From contig QBMC01000016.1 of NCBI GenBank assembly GCA_003242035.1, forward strand, positions 1-46,473: a DNA stretch of 46,473 nt. Direction: 5' to 3'. Positions within the stretch are counted from its first letter, which is position 1. Every line of letters begins with the position of its first letter. Under the pieces are notes generated by a model. It did no database searches, was not told the origin of the DNA, and saw nothing but the letters and a program-made list of their open reading frames with translations. Positions 24,879 through 33,600 of this stretch are shown here, one piece after another. Origin of the DNA: Nodosilinea foveolarum (GTDB taxonomy: Bacteria > Cyanobacteriota > Cyanobacteriia > Phormidesmidales > Phormidesmidaceae). The translations under genes and the position numbers were made by a program.

Positions 24879-26018
24879 TCATTGCCCAGCACAGCGATGA
24901 AGCAATTCGCTATATCTAGAGGCGCACAGTTTCATTGATAGTCGATCAGCCTTTTGAGCAGAGGCACTGGCCTTTTCTATCAGCCGCTGAGGATTTTCTA
25001 GATGCCGTTGAATTGCGATCGCTAACTCCCCCACAGAATCAACCGCCACCAAATCACCATACAGTCCATCTAGCAACAGCTCCTTCGGCCCAGACACGCA
25101 GTTTGTAGCCACTGTCGGTACGCCCAAAGCGGCCGCTTCTGCACCCACCAGCACAAATCCCTCATAGCGAGATGATAAGCAAAACAAAGTCGCTTGAGCA
25201 ATGACTGGGTAAGGATTGCTTAAGTAACCCAGAAAAACAACGCTATCAGACACACCTAATTCTTTTACCAAGCGCGATAGGTCGTCTTTTTGTTCACCTT
25301 CGCCAATCAGCACCAGCTTATGTTGAGCGCCCTGGTTGATCGCGGCAGCATGTGCTCTGATTAAAAGATCGAAGCCTTTTTGGGAGGTAAGCCGACCAAC
25401 TCCAATAATAAAAGGGGTATCATCTTCTATGAACTTTGTTATTTGAGCTGGACAAGCTGCTTGAGATAACCGCCTCACTTTTTCAACATTAATGCCATTT
25501 TGAATAGGCATCACCTTTGCGCTATCTATTCCAGGCTCTATAGTAGAAGTGAGGCCATTCCCTACGCAGACAATGGCTTGACACCGATTGTATACCCAGC
25601 GCCGAATGGTTCGCTCGCGATCGCGATTATCAGCGTTCTCTGAGACTCTTTGAATATTGTTTTGAACAATCGCAATGGTTGGCTTGCGTAGGACAAAAGC
25701 GATTATTCCCGGAATCAAAATGCCATTTTCCCACGTATAAGCAACAACATCTGCATTCAAAACTGAGCGAACCAGACGATACAACAACTTTGGCAGTCCA
25801 GATAATGTTGACTGATATTCTTTGAGCACAGTCTTAAATTTCACAGGCGCTTTAGGTAAAGGCGATCGCTGCTCACACTCGCGCACCGCAAAAAGCTCAA
25901 CCTCTATATTATGGCTAGTAAGATGTTCAGCCAGGTTTACAATCAAATTGACCGCACCGTTCCGATAAAAAGCCGGAAGGATAAAAGCAACTTTTATGGG
26001 ATCTGGTTGAGCATTCAT
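24879..26018 (-). CDS. GT4-type glycosyltransferase
   Basis: A 379-residue GT-B glycosyltransferase of the GT4 family. The N-terminal acceptor domain opens VAFILPAFYRNGAVNLIVNL. The donor domain has GVGRLTSQKGFDLLIRAH, LVLIGEGEQKDDLSRLV and VVFLGYLSNPY. The EGFVLVGAE motif (E-x7-E) is characteristic of retaining GT4 enzymes. It probably adds a sugar to a cell-surface glycan or lipid; donor and acceptor are unknown. The frame continues to an upstream GTG (26066), but the ATG at 26018 begins the conserved part. The gene appears more AT-rich than its neighbours. Confidence 0.87.
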   Translation of the reverse strand: MNAQPDPIKVAFILPAFYRNGAVNLIVNLAEHLTSHNIEVELFAVRECEQRSPLPKAPVKFKTVLKEYQSTLSGLPKLLYRLVRSVLNADVVAYTWENGILIPGIIAFVLRKPTIAIVQNNIQRVSENADNRDRERTIRRWVYNRCQAIVCVGNGLTSTIEPGIDSAKVMPIQNGINVEKVRRLSQAACPAQITKFIEDDTPFIIGVGRLTSQKGFDLLIRAHAAAINQGAQHKLVLIGEGEQKDDLSRLVKELGVSDSVVFLGYLSNPYPVIAQATLFCLSSRYEGFVLVGAEAAALGVPTVATNCVSGPKELLLDGLYGDLVAVDSVGELAIAIQRHLENPQRLIEKASASAQKADRLSMKLCASRYSELLHRCAGQ

Positions 26019-26210
26019 TTTTTTATGTTTCAAGTTCAAGTAGAGAGAGACCTGCAAAAAGGCCACCGTTGTGCTATTTCATTAGGGTATCGGCTAATGC
26101 TGTAGGCAACCTAAGCTTTAAGTCCCATAGCAGACAGACAACATCAAGACAACATACTGAGCTGTTTTCATACGTTTATTCTTTACGAGAAATAAACACA
26201 CATTCTATAT

Positions 26211-26253
26211 CCAAACCAAAATCACTCTGCTCGCTGACGTAAACAGAGTGATT
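26211..26253 (-). terminator. hemA intrinsic terminator
   Basis: AATCACTCTG (26220-26229) and CAGAGTGATT (26244-26253) form a perfect 10 bp stem with a 14-base loop. On the minus strand it is followed by TTGGTTTGG. It lies about 35 bases after the hemA stop. Confidence 0.7.
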
Positions 26254-26288
26254 ATCGAGGAAATATTAGTAGAGCAAGCAGCCACTCG

Positions 26289-27584
26289 CTACCGACGACT
26301 CGCCTCCTTACGAGAAGCCGTTTCTAAGTTGAACAATACCTGCAAAGTTTCCATCGCGTTATCTCTCGCTTCAATGTCTCTTTGCGATCGCAACTGAGTC
26401 ATCGGGTCGTGCAAAATCTTATTCACAATCCCGCGAGTCAGCGCTTCCACCACGCCGCGATGCTTCTCCGAAAACTCAGAGCCTAAGCGAGACATCGCCT
26501 TTTCTAGCTCCTGAGTGCGAATCGACTCTACCTTGTCGCGTAAGCTGCTGATGGTGGGTACAGTGTCGAGCGATCGCAGCCAATCCATAAACGCCTCCAC
26601 CTCTTCATCTAGCAGCAGCTCAGCCTCCATCGCCATTTGCCGCCGACTCTCCTGATTCTGCGCCACCACCGCCTTCAAATCGTCCACATTAAAGGCAAAC
26701 ACCGCCTCAATCTCGCTGATGTTGCTATGCACATTTCGCGGCACCGCAATATCAAACACCAGCGTCTGAGAGCCATTACAAACCGGCTCTAAATTCTCCC
26801 GGTGTAAAATTGGCTCTACCGAAGACGTGCAGGTAAACACCACGTCCGCTGCGACCACCGCCGCCAGCATCCCATCGAGCGTTCCGGTTGCAATCTCCAC
26901 ATCGCCAAACTGAGCGGCTAACTCATTCGCCCGCTCTACTGTCCGATTCAGCAGCGTAATTTTATTTGCCCGCTTAGAAACCAGGTGCTGCACCAGCAAT
27001 CGGGCCATTTTCCCAGCTCCCAAAATCGCAATATGGCAGTCGTCAAAACTGTCCACCTTCATCAGTGCTAGCTCCGCCGCCGCTGAGCTAATCGAAACCG
27101 CACCCGTTCCCAGGTTCGTCTCTGTGCGCACCCGCTTACCGGCCTTAATCGAGTCCTTCAGCAATCTACCCAGCACCCGGCCCACGCCCTTATGCTGCTG
27201 CCCCAGGCTCAATGCGTGTTTTACCTGCGCTAAAATCTGGCCTTCGCCTAGTACCAAGCTATCGAGTCCAGAAGACACGCGCATCAAGTGCATCACCGCG
27301 TCTTGCTGTAGCAATACAAACAAATGAGGGCGCAGTTCGTCTAAACCCAGTTTGCTATGCTCGCTCAAAAATCGCATGACGTCGCGGACGCCATTCTCGG
27401 TTTCGGTGGTGACAATATGAATTTCTAGGCGGTTGCAGGTGCTGAGGATAGAGACTTCTTCGATATAGGGCGAACCGCTTAAATTGGCGATCGCATCTGC
27501 CACCTGAGCCGAAGGAATACTCAATTTTTCTCTGACTTCAACCGGCGCAGTCTGATGACTTAGCCCAACGACAGCAATATTCAT
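26289..27584 (-). CDS. hemA: Glutamyl-tRNA reductase
   Basis: A 431-residue HemA that reduces glutamyl-tRNA with NADPH to glutamate-1-semialdehyde, the first committed step of chlorophyll, haem and bilin synthesis. The catalytic cysteine is Cys50 in [25 protein letters not shown] opens the catalytic domain, and [14 protein letters not shown] and the NADPH-binding [12 protein letters not shown] follow. The C-terminal dimerisation region has [14 protein letters not shown]. The frame extends 63 bases further upstream, but the ATG at 27584 follows AGGACGTGGA and matches the conserved N terminus [10 protein letters not shown]. Confidence 0.97.
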   Translation of the reverse strand: MNIAVVGLSHQTAPVEVREKLSIPSAQVADAIANLSGSPYIEEVSILSTCNRLEIHIVTTETENGVRDVMRFLSEHSKLGLDELRPHLFVLLQQDAVMHLMRVSSGLDSLVLGEGQILAQVKHALSLGQQHKGVGRVLGRLLKDSIKAGKRVRTETNLGTGAVSISSAAAELALMKVDSFDDCHIAILGAGKMARLLVQHLVSKRANKITLLNRTVERANELAAQFGDVEIATGTLDGMLAAVVAADVVFTCTSSVEPILHRENLEPVCNGSQTLVFDIAVPRNVHSNISEIEAVFAFNVDDLKAVVAQNQESRRQMAMEAELLLDEEVEAFMDWLRSLDTVPTISSLRDKVESIRTQELEKAMSRLGSEFSEKHRGVVEALTRGIVNKILHDPMTQLRSQRDIEARDNAMETLQVLFNLETASRKEASRR

Positions 27585-27774
27585 TCCACGTCCTAAATCT
27601 TTTATTGAAGAGCGCCCTGTCCGGGTGAGAATTATTCCCGAACTCAAACATATGAGTGATCGTAGCGAATCACAGCAGAGTTAGCCGCAAACCCTCTCTT
27701 CAAAGTATTCAATAACGGCAGACCATCTCAAGGAAACTCAACAAAACTCTATCTTGAGAGGGCTTGACAACGCG

Positions 27775-27804
27775 AAAGGCGCAGATCTGTTGATCTACGC
27801 CTTT
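27775..27804. terminator. Hairpin in the hemA-glpX spacer
   Basis: AAAGGCGCAGATC pairs with GATCTACGCCTTT over a TGTT loop, with one mismatch. It could end transcription from glpX, but no strong T tract follows on either strand. Confidence 0.45.
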
Positions 27805-27856
27805 GTGAAGGCTGATTGGTTTTTACCAAACCTACTCATCTAACGCATAAACATAA

Positions 27857-27965
27857 CTAGTGCAGCGTCAAGACTAAAAAATAGGGTAAGCGAACTCTGA
27901 AAACTCCACATGATGACGCTTCTAGAATAGGTCTACCCTAAAATTAAGCGCTGACGCTGCACTAG
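27857..27965. mobile_element. MITE-like element with 14 bp terminal inverted repeats
   Basis: CTAGTGCAGCGTCA (27857-27870) is repeated in perfect inversion at 27952-27965. A second matched block TAGGGTA lies at the same offset (11 bases further in) from both ends, so the imperfect repeat is about 32 bp. The 109 bp unit has no coding capacity. The terminal CTAG could include a TA or CTAG target duplication, as with IS630/Tc1-type elements; that assignment is inference. Confidence 0.6.
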
Positions 27966-27981
27966 GCCGGTAACTTACGCT

Positions 27982-28032
27982 GGCTGAGCGTAGCCGAAGC
28001 CAAACCCAGCCGGACTTCGACTACGCTCAGCC
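27982..28032. repeat. Interspersed inverted repeat (CTGAGCGTAG-CGAAG family)
   Basis: GGCTGAGCGTAGCCGAAGCC and GGACTTCGACTACGCTCAGCC form imperfectly complementary arms around AAACCCAGCC. Related sequence, including CCAAACCCAGCC, occurs twice inside menE at 33962-34063. Confidence 0.7.
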
Positions 28033-28061
28033 CTCGGTTGCCGCATTTCGCTAAACACGTA

Positions 28062-28076
28062 CTCCCAATTTGGGAG
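28062..28076. repeat. REP-like palindrome after glpX
   Basis: CTCCCAATTTGGGAG is a palindrome around a central T, followed by AGGGTTGAGGTGA. It resembles short intergenic palindromes I know to be scattered in many bacterial genomes. It lies 18 bases past the glpX stop and could act in transcript ending. Confidence 0.5.
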
Positions 28077-28093
28077 AGGGTTGAGGTGAAAGC

Positions 28094-29131
28094 CTACCGC
28101 AGGCTCATCCGCTTAGGATTGTCCTTCATATGAACCGTATCCACAAAGCGAGCCGTCTTAGACTGGCTAGAAATCACCAAGCTCTGCGTTCGGTAGCCGC
28201 CGTTAAAGAAGCGCACGCCGTTCATCAGCGTACCGGGCGTAATGCCACAGCCTGCAAACAGAACGTTCTTACCGCTAGCTAGCTCGCTGGCATCATAAAT
28301 CTTATCCAGGTCGGTGATACCCATAGACTGCAAGCGCTCAATGTTCTTTTCTTTGCTCTCGCCAATCAGACCCGTCTTCACAATCGCCGGATCGTAAATG
28401 AGCTGACCTTGGAAGTGACCGCCCATGCACTTCATCGCCGCCGCTGAAATTACGCCTTCAGGAGCCGCGCCAATGCCCATTAGTCCATGAATATTGGTGC
28501 CTTCAAAGCCGCAGGAAATCGCCGCCGAAACGTCGCCGTCGCTGATGAGGCGAACCCGAGCGCCCGCATCGCGAATCTCCTGAATGAGGCCGTCGTGACG
28601 CTCACGCTTCATCACAATAATCACTAGCTCGTCAATGCTGCGATCCAGGCACTCAGCCAAAATCTTCAGGTTTTCAGCGGCGGTGTTGCGAATGTCTACT
28701 TTGCCTTTAGCCGCCGCAGGAGCAGCCAACTTACGCATGTAGAAGTCAGGCGCAGCAAACAGACCGCCTTTCTCGGAGATTGCGAGTACGGCCATCGAAC
28801 CGGGCTGACCGTAGGCGCAGAGGTTTGTCCCTTCGCAAGGGTCTACGGCGATGTCGATTTCAATTAGCTCATCGGGTGTACAAACTTTGTCAGCATCGGG
28901 CTGTGTGCAAATGCCCACTTCCTCACCGATGTAGAGCATGGGCGCATCGTCGCGCTCGCCTTCACCAATGACGATTCTGCCGCGCATATGAATTTTGTTC
29001 ATGCGCTCGCGCATCGCTTCTACAGCTACTTCGTCCGCGATGTCCTTCTCACCTTTACCCATCCAGCGAGCCGACGCGATCGCCGCCTGCTCAACAACTT
29101 CAATAATCTCCAAACCAAGAGTGGTTTCCAC
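28094..29131 (-). CDS. glpX: Class II fructose-1,6-/sedoheptulose-1,7-bisphosphatase
   Basis: A 345-residue GlpX-type phosphatase, which in cyanobacteria serves as the bifunctional FBPase/SBPase of the Calvin cycle. It starts with [20 protein letters not shown]. Metal-binding residues are visible in DEVAVEAMR (Asp33), [10 protein letters not shown] (Glu57) and VDPCEGTN (Asp97, Glu100). The start codon is GTG, decided by GGAGGAAT eight bases upstream and the conserved N terminus. The 293 bp upstream to the DUF3352 gene contains no gene and probably holds the promoter. Confidence 0.96.
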   Translation of the reverse strand: METTLGLEIIEVVEQAAIASARWMGKGEKDIADEVAVEAMRERMNKIHMRGRIVIGEGERDDAPMLYIGEEVGICTQPDADKVCTPDELIEIDIAVDPCEGTNLCAYGQPGSMAVLAISEKGGLFAAPDFYMRKLAAPAAAKGKVDIRNTAAENLKILAECLDRSIDELVIIVMKRERHDGLIQEIRDAGARVRLISDGDVSAAISCGFEGTNIHGLMGIGAAPEGVISAAAMKCMGGHFQGQLIYDPAIVKTGLIGESKEKNIERLQSMGITDLDKIYDASELASGKNVLFAGCGITPGTLMNGVRFFNGGYRTQSLVISSQSKTARFVDTVHMKDNPKRMSLR

Positions 29132-29424
29132 GGGGTCTTATTCCTCCAAACTGCCTAACTAGCCATTGTTAAAAGCGGAACTAAAAGTAGTGTTAAAAGT
29201 GTCATTCGAGAATACTTAAACGTCTTTTAAGCTTCACAGGGCCACCATTGAGTTTATCAGAGATTTACCGACCTCTCTGGATTCAAATAATTACAAAGGC
29301 AGTTGGCCAACCTCAGTCAAATCAGTAGATAGCGGCGATCGCGCTCACCCCATTCACCAAGCAGCTACTGACTTACCCGTTACAACCGCTACCAAATTTC
29401 GGCCATTTCTAGCCCGTTTTCACC

Positions 29425-31281
29425 CTACAAAGGCCCAGGCTTAGCGGCTTTGACTAGCTTTATGTACAGGTCGTAATCCATGGTGCGATCGCCCACTTTC
29501 GAAGTTAGCCCCACCGCCTGAATCGCCGCCGCTGGCCCCTCTTCTCCTAGCTGCGGCAAAGGAAACACGTTATCCAACTGGTTAATCTGCTCTAGATCAA
29601 TATAAAAGTTGCCGTTGTTCGGCTTCGGCCCTTGGCTCGTCAGCGTTTGAAACAGTTGATTTTCAGCTAGAGAGGGGCCAGGGGGCGTTCTATTCCCCAT
29701 TCCACTTTTTGGAATAATCGCCTGAGCCATGCCATCTCCCACGCCGAAAAACGTCACATTGCCCGGTAGCCACCCGTGACTAAACTGCACCCCTTGAAAG
29801 GGCGAAATCCACTCCGTCACCGACCCGCCCTCAAACTCGTTTTTCTCCACCGCAAACCGATAGCGGCTCGCCATCACATCATCTAGCTGCGACCACACCG
29901 ACTCCGCCGTCTCCCGGTCATTCGTCTGCACCATCAGCAGCAAATGCGCACTTTCAACCGCTTTAGTATCCGCTTCCCCTTCGCTCTGCGGCTCTCCAGC
30001 GCCAGCCGCCTGCTGCGCATTCTCACTGGCCTTTTCTTCACTGGCCGTCTTCGCTTGAGGCGGCAACATGCCCAGCGCAAATTCCCCCGCCGCCCAAGGC
30101 ATAATATCTTCATCAATATCCAGTCCCGTCTGCGTCAGCAAGCCTGCCTTCAAATTCTGCGGATCGGGAAAAAACGGCGGCGCGGTCTTGCCCTCACTAA
30201 ACCCCTGCCAAAACTGCTGAAGATTGCTCCCCGACATCATAATCAGCGTGTCTCCTGGCAACCGACGCGGCATCTCCCCCGCCTCATTGCTCATGTTGCC
30301 GTACACCAAATCCTGCTTCGGCAGCAGCCAGCTCGTCCCCTCAAACCGTAAACCCTCCGGCTCCACCAACACCTTAGCCACGATGCCCTCAGATCCTTGC
30401 AAAGGCAAAATGCTGGCCCGCTGACTGCCTCGCTGACCCGCTCGCTGATTGCCAGACACATCTACCGGCGGCTCAAATGCCTGCGTCGCTGCCGGAATAT
30501 TCAGATAAAGCTGCGCAAAATCCTTCCCCTGCGGCTGCGGCACCTCCATTCGCGTTGCCGCCTTTCGGTAGCCCGTCACATCCAGCAGCGATCGCCCGCC
30601 CTTATACGTATCAATTGCCTGATCAACCGCCGCCGCCGTACTCCCCAGCAAAATCCAGTTCGCGCCAATAACCGCCGTCTCAACCGTATCGCCCTGCGGC
30701 GAAGTCACCGTCTGCACCTTCACGCCCTTATAAGTCCGCTCTACCTTCACCACCTCCGACGACGCCAACGCCTGAGTCAGCGCCGACTTTGCCTTCAGCG
30801 CATCCTCAATCGGCACCACCAGCACAAAGTCCAGGCCCGCCAGCCCGCTCCCACCGGCTGTACCCGCCGCTTTAGCAGGCAACAAAGCCAGCGTCACCCG
30901 ATCGCCAATCCACGGCTTCACATCCTGCTTAAACTGATAGCCATTCGCCGCGAACAGCCGCTGCTTCCAGCCCTTCAGAAAATCATCTAGCTGCTGCTGC
31001 GTATCCGCCGTCCCAAACTGTCGCAGCTTCGTCCAGGTCAGCTCATCTGTCGTCAGCGTCACCGTTGCCAGCGCCGTCTGCGGCACCATCTGCATTCCCA
31101 CCGGGGCCAAACTTCTAGGCGCTTGCTGCCGAAAATTTAGCAAGGCGATCGCCCCACCACTCACCAGCAGCGTCACTCCCAGCAGCACCAGCATCGGCGG
31201 CTTCCGCTGGCTCCAACGCTCAGTCAATCCCTTGGGCAGTCGTAACGCAAATTTAGAAGCCACCGCTTTTCTTCCATTCAT
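29425..31281 (-). CDS. DUF3352 domain protein, single membrane anchor
   Basis: A 618-residue DUF3352 protein. One transmembrane helix lies near residues 30-50 (MLVLLGVTLLVSGGAIALLN), preceded by a short basic cytoplasmic tail, so the bulk is extracytoplasmic. Family-like segments are PQTALATVTLTTDELTW, FAANGYQFKQDVKPWIGDRV and DIDEDIMPWAAGEFALGMLP. A Glu/Ala-rich low-complexity insert follows the last of these. Function is unknown. The ATG at 31281 is taken as start; an in-frame TTG 42 bases upstream adds nothing conserved. Confidence 0.85.
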   Translation of the reverse strand: MNGRKAVASKFALRLPKGLTERWSQRKPPMLVLLGVTLLVSGGAIALLNFRQQAPRSLAPVGMQMVPQTALATVTLTTDELTWTKLRQFGTADTQQQLDDFLKGWKQRLFAANGYQFKQDVKPWIGDRVTLALLPAKAAGTAGGSGLAGLDFVLVVPIEDALKAKSALTQALASSEVVKVERTYKGVKVQTVTSPQGDTVETAVIGANWILLGSTAAAVDQAIDTYKGGRSLLDVTGYRKAATRMEVPQPQGKDFAQLYLNIPAATQAFEPPVDVSGNQRAGQRGSQRASILPLQGSEGIVAKVLVEPEGLRFEGTSWLLPKQDLVYGNMSNEAGEMPRRLPGDTLIMMSGSNLQQFWQGFSEGKTAPPFFPDPQNLKAGLLTQTGLDIDEDIMPWAAGEFALGMLPPQAKTASEEKASENAQQAAGAGEPQSEGEADTKAVESAHLLLMVQTNDRETAESVWSQLDDVMASRYRFAVEKNEFEGGSVTEWISPFQGVQFSHGWLPGNVTFFGVGDGMAQAIIPKSGMGNRTPPGPSLAENQLFQTLTSQGPKPNNGNFYIDLEQINQLDNVFPLPQLGEEGPAAAIQAVGLTSKVGDRTMDYDLYIKLVKAAKPGPL

Positions 31282-31535
31282 CAATAGACGCACTGAACTG
31301 TAGCAGACTACTTGACAAAACAACCACTCAAACTTTCTATCACAGCCTCAGTTTCCCATTCCAAACTCATCACTTATCACTCATCACTCCCGCCAACCTT
31401 GAGTTTTTTTGCCGCCGCCCTTGCGCACCCAAACAAAACGCTATGCTAAAGCCCAGCAGAACGGGAAAAAGACCTAACCGCCGTCTTTTGCCGACCTGAT
31501 AAAGGTTCAATCAAAGACTTTATAAACCACTTTCT

Positions 31536-32552
31536 ATGACCACCCACACGGCTAAGCCCACCCACAGCTCCGCTAACAGCCTCGCCGGATCAAATCAGCC
31601 CAGACCGGATCAAACGAATGCCGAGAACGTTGGGGACAATCGCCATAGAAAGAAACTTTGGCTGGCCGCCCTAAAGCCGCCGATGTACTGCGTCGCGATC
31701 GCCCCCATCTGCATCGGCAGCGCCGTCGCCTACCAACAAACAGGTCAATTCCACCTCAGCGCCTTCGCCCTCTTTATCGCCGCCGCCGTCCTCTTACTCA
31801 TCTGGGAAAACCTCAGCAACGACGTATTCGACGCCGCCACCGGTATTGACAAAAACAAGCACCACTCCCTCGTCAATCTCACCCGCAATCGCCGCCTGAT
31901 TTTCCAGCTCAGCAACCTTTCCCTATTGCTAGGCGTCGCGGGCGTCTTCCTCATTTCTATTAGGCAACAAGACCCCACCGTCCTAGTATTAGTCCTCGCC
32001 TGCTGCGCCTTAGGCTACCTTTATCAGGGACCACCCTTCAGACTCGGCTATCAAGGACTCGGCGAAATTCTTTGCTTTTTTAGCTTTGGCCCGCTCGCCG
32101 TCGCCGCCGCCTACTACGCCCAAACTCAAACCTGGCAAGGCGCTTGGGCCACTAGCTCAGCGCTTCTCCCGACTGCGCTTATCCTCGGCATCACCACCAC
32201 CCTTGTCCTCTTTTGTTCTCATTTTCATCAGGTAGAAGACGATTTAAAAGCCGGTAAAAAATCGCCCGTCGTCCGCCTCGGCACCCACCGAGCAGCCCAG
32301 CTATTGCCCTGGGCCTGCGGCAGCATTTTTACCCTTTCTTTGTTCGCTATCGTTCAAACTGCCCTGCCACTCAGCACAGCCCTAATCTGGCTCAGCCTCC
32401 CCGTCGCGTTCAAACTGTGCCGACATGTCCTCACCTTTCACGACCAGCCTGAGCGCGTCAGCAACGCCAAGTTTCTAGCCATTCACTTCCACTTCTGGAG
32501 TGGACTTCTCCTTATAGCAGGATTGCTACTGCCCATGCCCCTTACGCTCTAG
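31536..32552 (+). CDS. menA: 1,4-dihydroxy-2-naphthoate phytyltransferase
   Basis: A 338-residue UbiA-family prenyltransferase that joins a phytyl chain to DHNA in phylloquinone (photosystem I quinone) synthesis. A polar tail of about 40 residues precedes WLAALKPPMYCVAIAPICIG. The first Asp-rich motif is NLSNDVFDAATGID and the second HQVEDDLKAGKKSPVVRLG, both needed for Mg-diphosphate binding. About nine hydrophobic helices are visible. It is the first of three collinear men genes: 58 bp to menC, which overlaps menE. Confidence 0.93.
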   Translation: MTTHTAKPTHSSANSLAGSNQPRPDQTNAENVGDNRHRKKLWLAALKPPMYCVAIAPICIGSAVAYQQTGQFHLSAFALFIAAAVLLLIWENLSNDVFDAATGIDKNKHHSLVNLTRNRRLIFQLSNLSLLLGVAGVFLISIRQQDPTVLVLVLACCALGYLYQGPPFRLGYQGLGEILCFFSFGPLAVAAAYYAQTQTWQGAWATSSALLPTALILGITTTLVLFCSHFHQVEDDLKAGKKSPVVRLGTHRAAQLLPWACGSIFTLSLFAIVQTALPLSTALIWLSLPVAFKLCRHVLTFHDQPERVSNAKFLAIHFHFWSGLLLIAGLLLPMPLTL

Positions 32553-32610
32553 CTAACATTACGCTCCCTAAAAGCGGAACCAAAAAACAGGACTTCCCAG
32601 GTAGGGACGC

Positions 32611-33600
32611 ATGACCTATACATTTGAATTTCGTCCTTACCGACGCCCCTTCAGACAAGCCATCGAAACCCACCACGGCACCTGGAAGCACCGCGAAGGC
32701 ATCATCCTCAAAATCACTGACGACGAAGGACGCGCAGGCTTCGGGGAAGTGGCTCCCCTGCCCTGGTTTGGCACCGAAACGCAAGCTCAGGCGATCGCCT
32801 TCTGCTCTCAAGTCCCCCGTCGATTCTCCCGAGACAACGCCTTCACCATTCTCTCCAACCTCCCGGCCTGCAAATTCGGCTTCGAAACCGCCTGCCAAAA
32901 TATGGGCCGCGACATCCACTGCGCCGAACTTCACACCCGTCAATACAGCGCCCTGCTGCCCGCAGGCAAAGCCGCCCTCTCCGCTTGGACACCCCTTTGG
33001 GCCATGGGCCACCGCACCTTCAAGTGGAAAATTGGTATGGCTCCTGTTGCTGTAGAACTTGCTTGGCTCTCACAGCTCATGGCCCAGCTCCCCCTCGGAG
33101 CCAAACTCCGGCTCGATGCCAACGGTGGCCTCGACGAACTCTCCGCCCACCATTGGCTAGATCAGTGCGATCGCCTCGCCCACCGCATCGAATTTATCGA
33201 GCAGCCCCTCCCCCCCAACCAGTTTCATCACCTGCTAAAACTCGCCCAGCGCTACAAAACCCCCATTGCCCTAGACGAATCCGTCACCACCCTAGACCAG
33301 CTCAAAGCCCATTACTTCCGGGGCTGGCCAGGCATTTTCATCATCAAAGCCGCCATCATCGGCTCTCCGTCTAGGCTCAAACAATTCTGCCTAGACCACC
33401 CTATCGATCTAGTCATCTCCTCCGTCTTCGAAACCGACATTGGCCGTCAGGCCCTGATCGACCTCACCGTCGAACTAGAAACGCTCTTACCCAACGCCCC
33501 TCATCGCGTCCTCGGACTGGGCACCCAGCAATGGCTCCCCAATGACGGCCTAGACGACCCAGACTGGGAGGCGCTATGGCAGCGACTCAACCCCCTTTAA
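32611..33600 (+). CDS. menC: o-Succinylbenzoate synthase
   Basis: A 329-residue enolase-superfamily enzyme that dehydrates SHCHC to o-succinylbenzoate. The catalytic KxK is TFKWK (Lys138, Lys140). Metal ligands are Asp169 (LRLDANGG), Glu197 (FIEQPL) and Asp222 (ALDES), and the opposite base is Lys246 (FIIKAAIIG). Length is typical for the cyanobacterial enzyme. Its last 25 bases overlap the start of menE, implying translational coupling. Confidence 0.94.
   Translation: MTYTFEFRPYRRPFRQAIETHHGTWKHREGIILKITDDEGRAGFGEVAPLPWFGTETQAQAIAFCSQVPRRFSRDNAFTILSNLPACKFGFETACQNMGRDIHCAELHTRQYSALLPAGKAALSAWTPLWAMGHRTFKWKIGMAPVAVELAWLSQLMAQLPLGAKLRLDANGGLDELSAHHWLDQCDRLAHRIEFIEQPLPPNQFHHLLKLAQRYKTPIALDESVTTLDQLKAHYFRGWPGIFIIKAAIIGSPSRLKQFCLDHPIDLVISSVFETDIGRQALIDLTVELETLLPNAPHRVLGLGTQQWLPNDGLDDPDWEALWQRLNPL

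Noticed and set aside
30397-30990. 197-codon plus-strand frame
   Set aside because: Arg/His/Leu-rich antisense shadow of the DUF3352 gene, typical of GC-skewed reverse frames.
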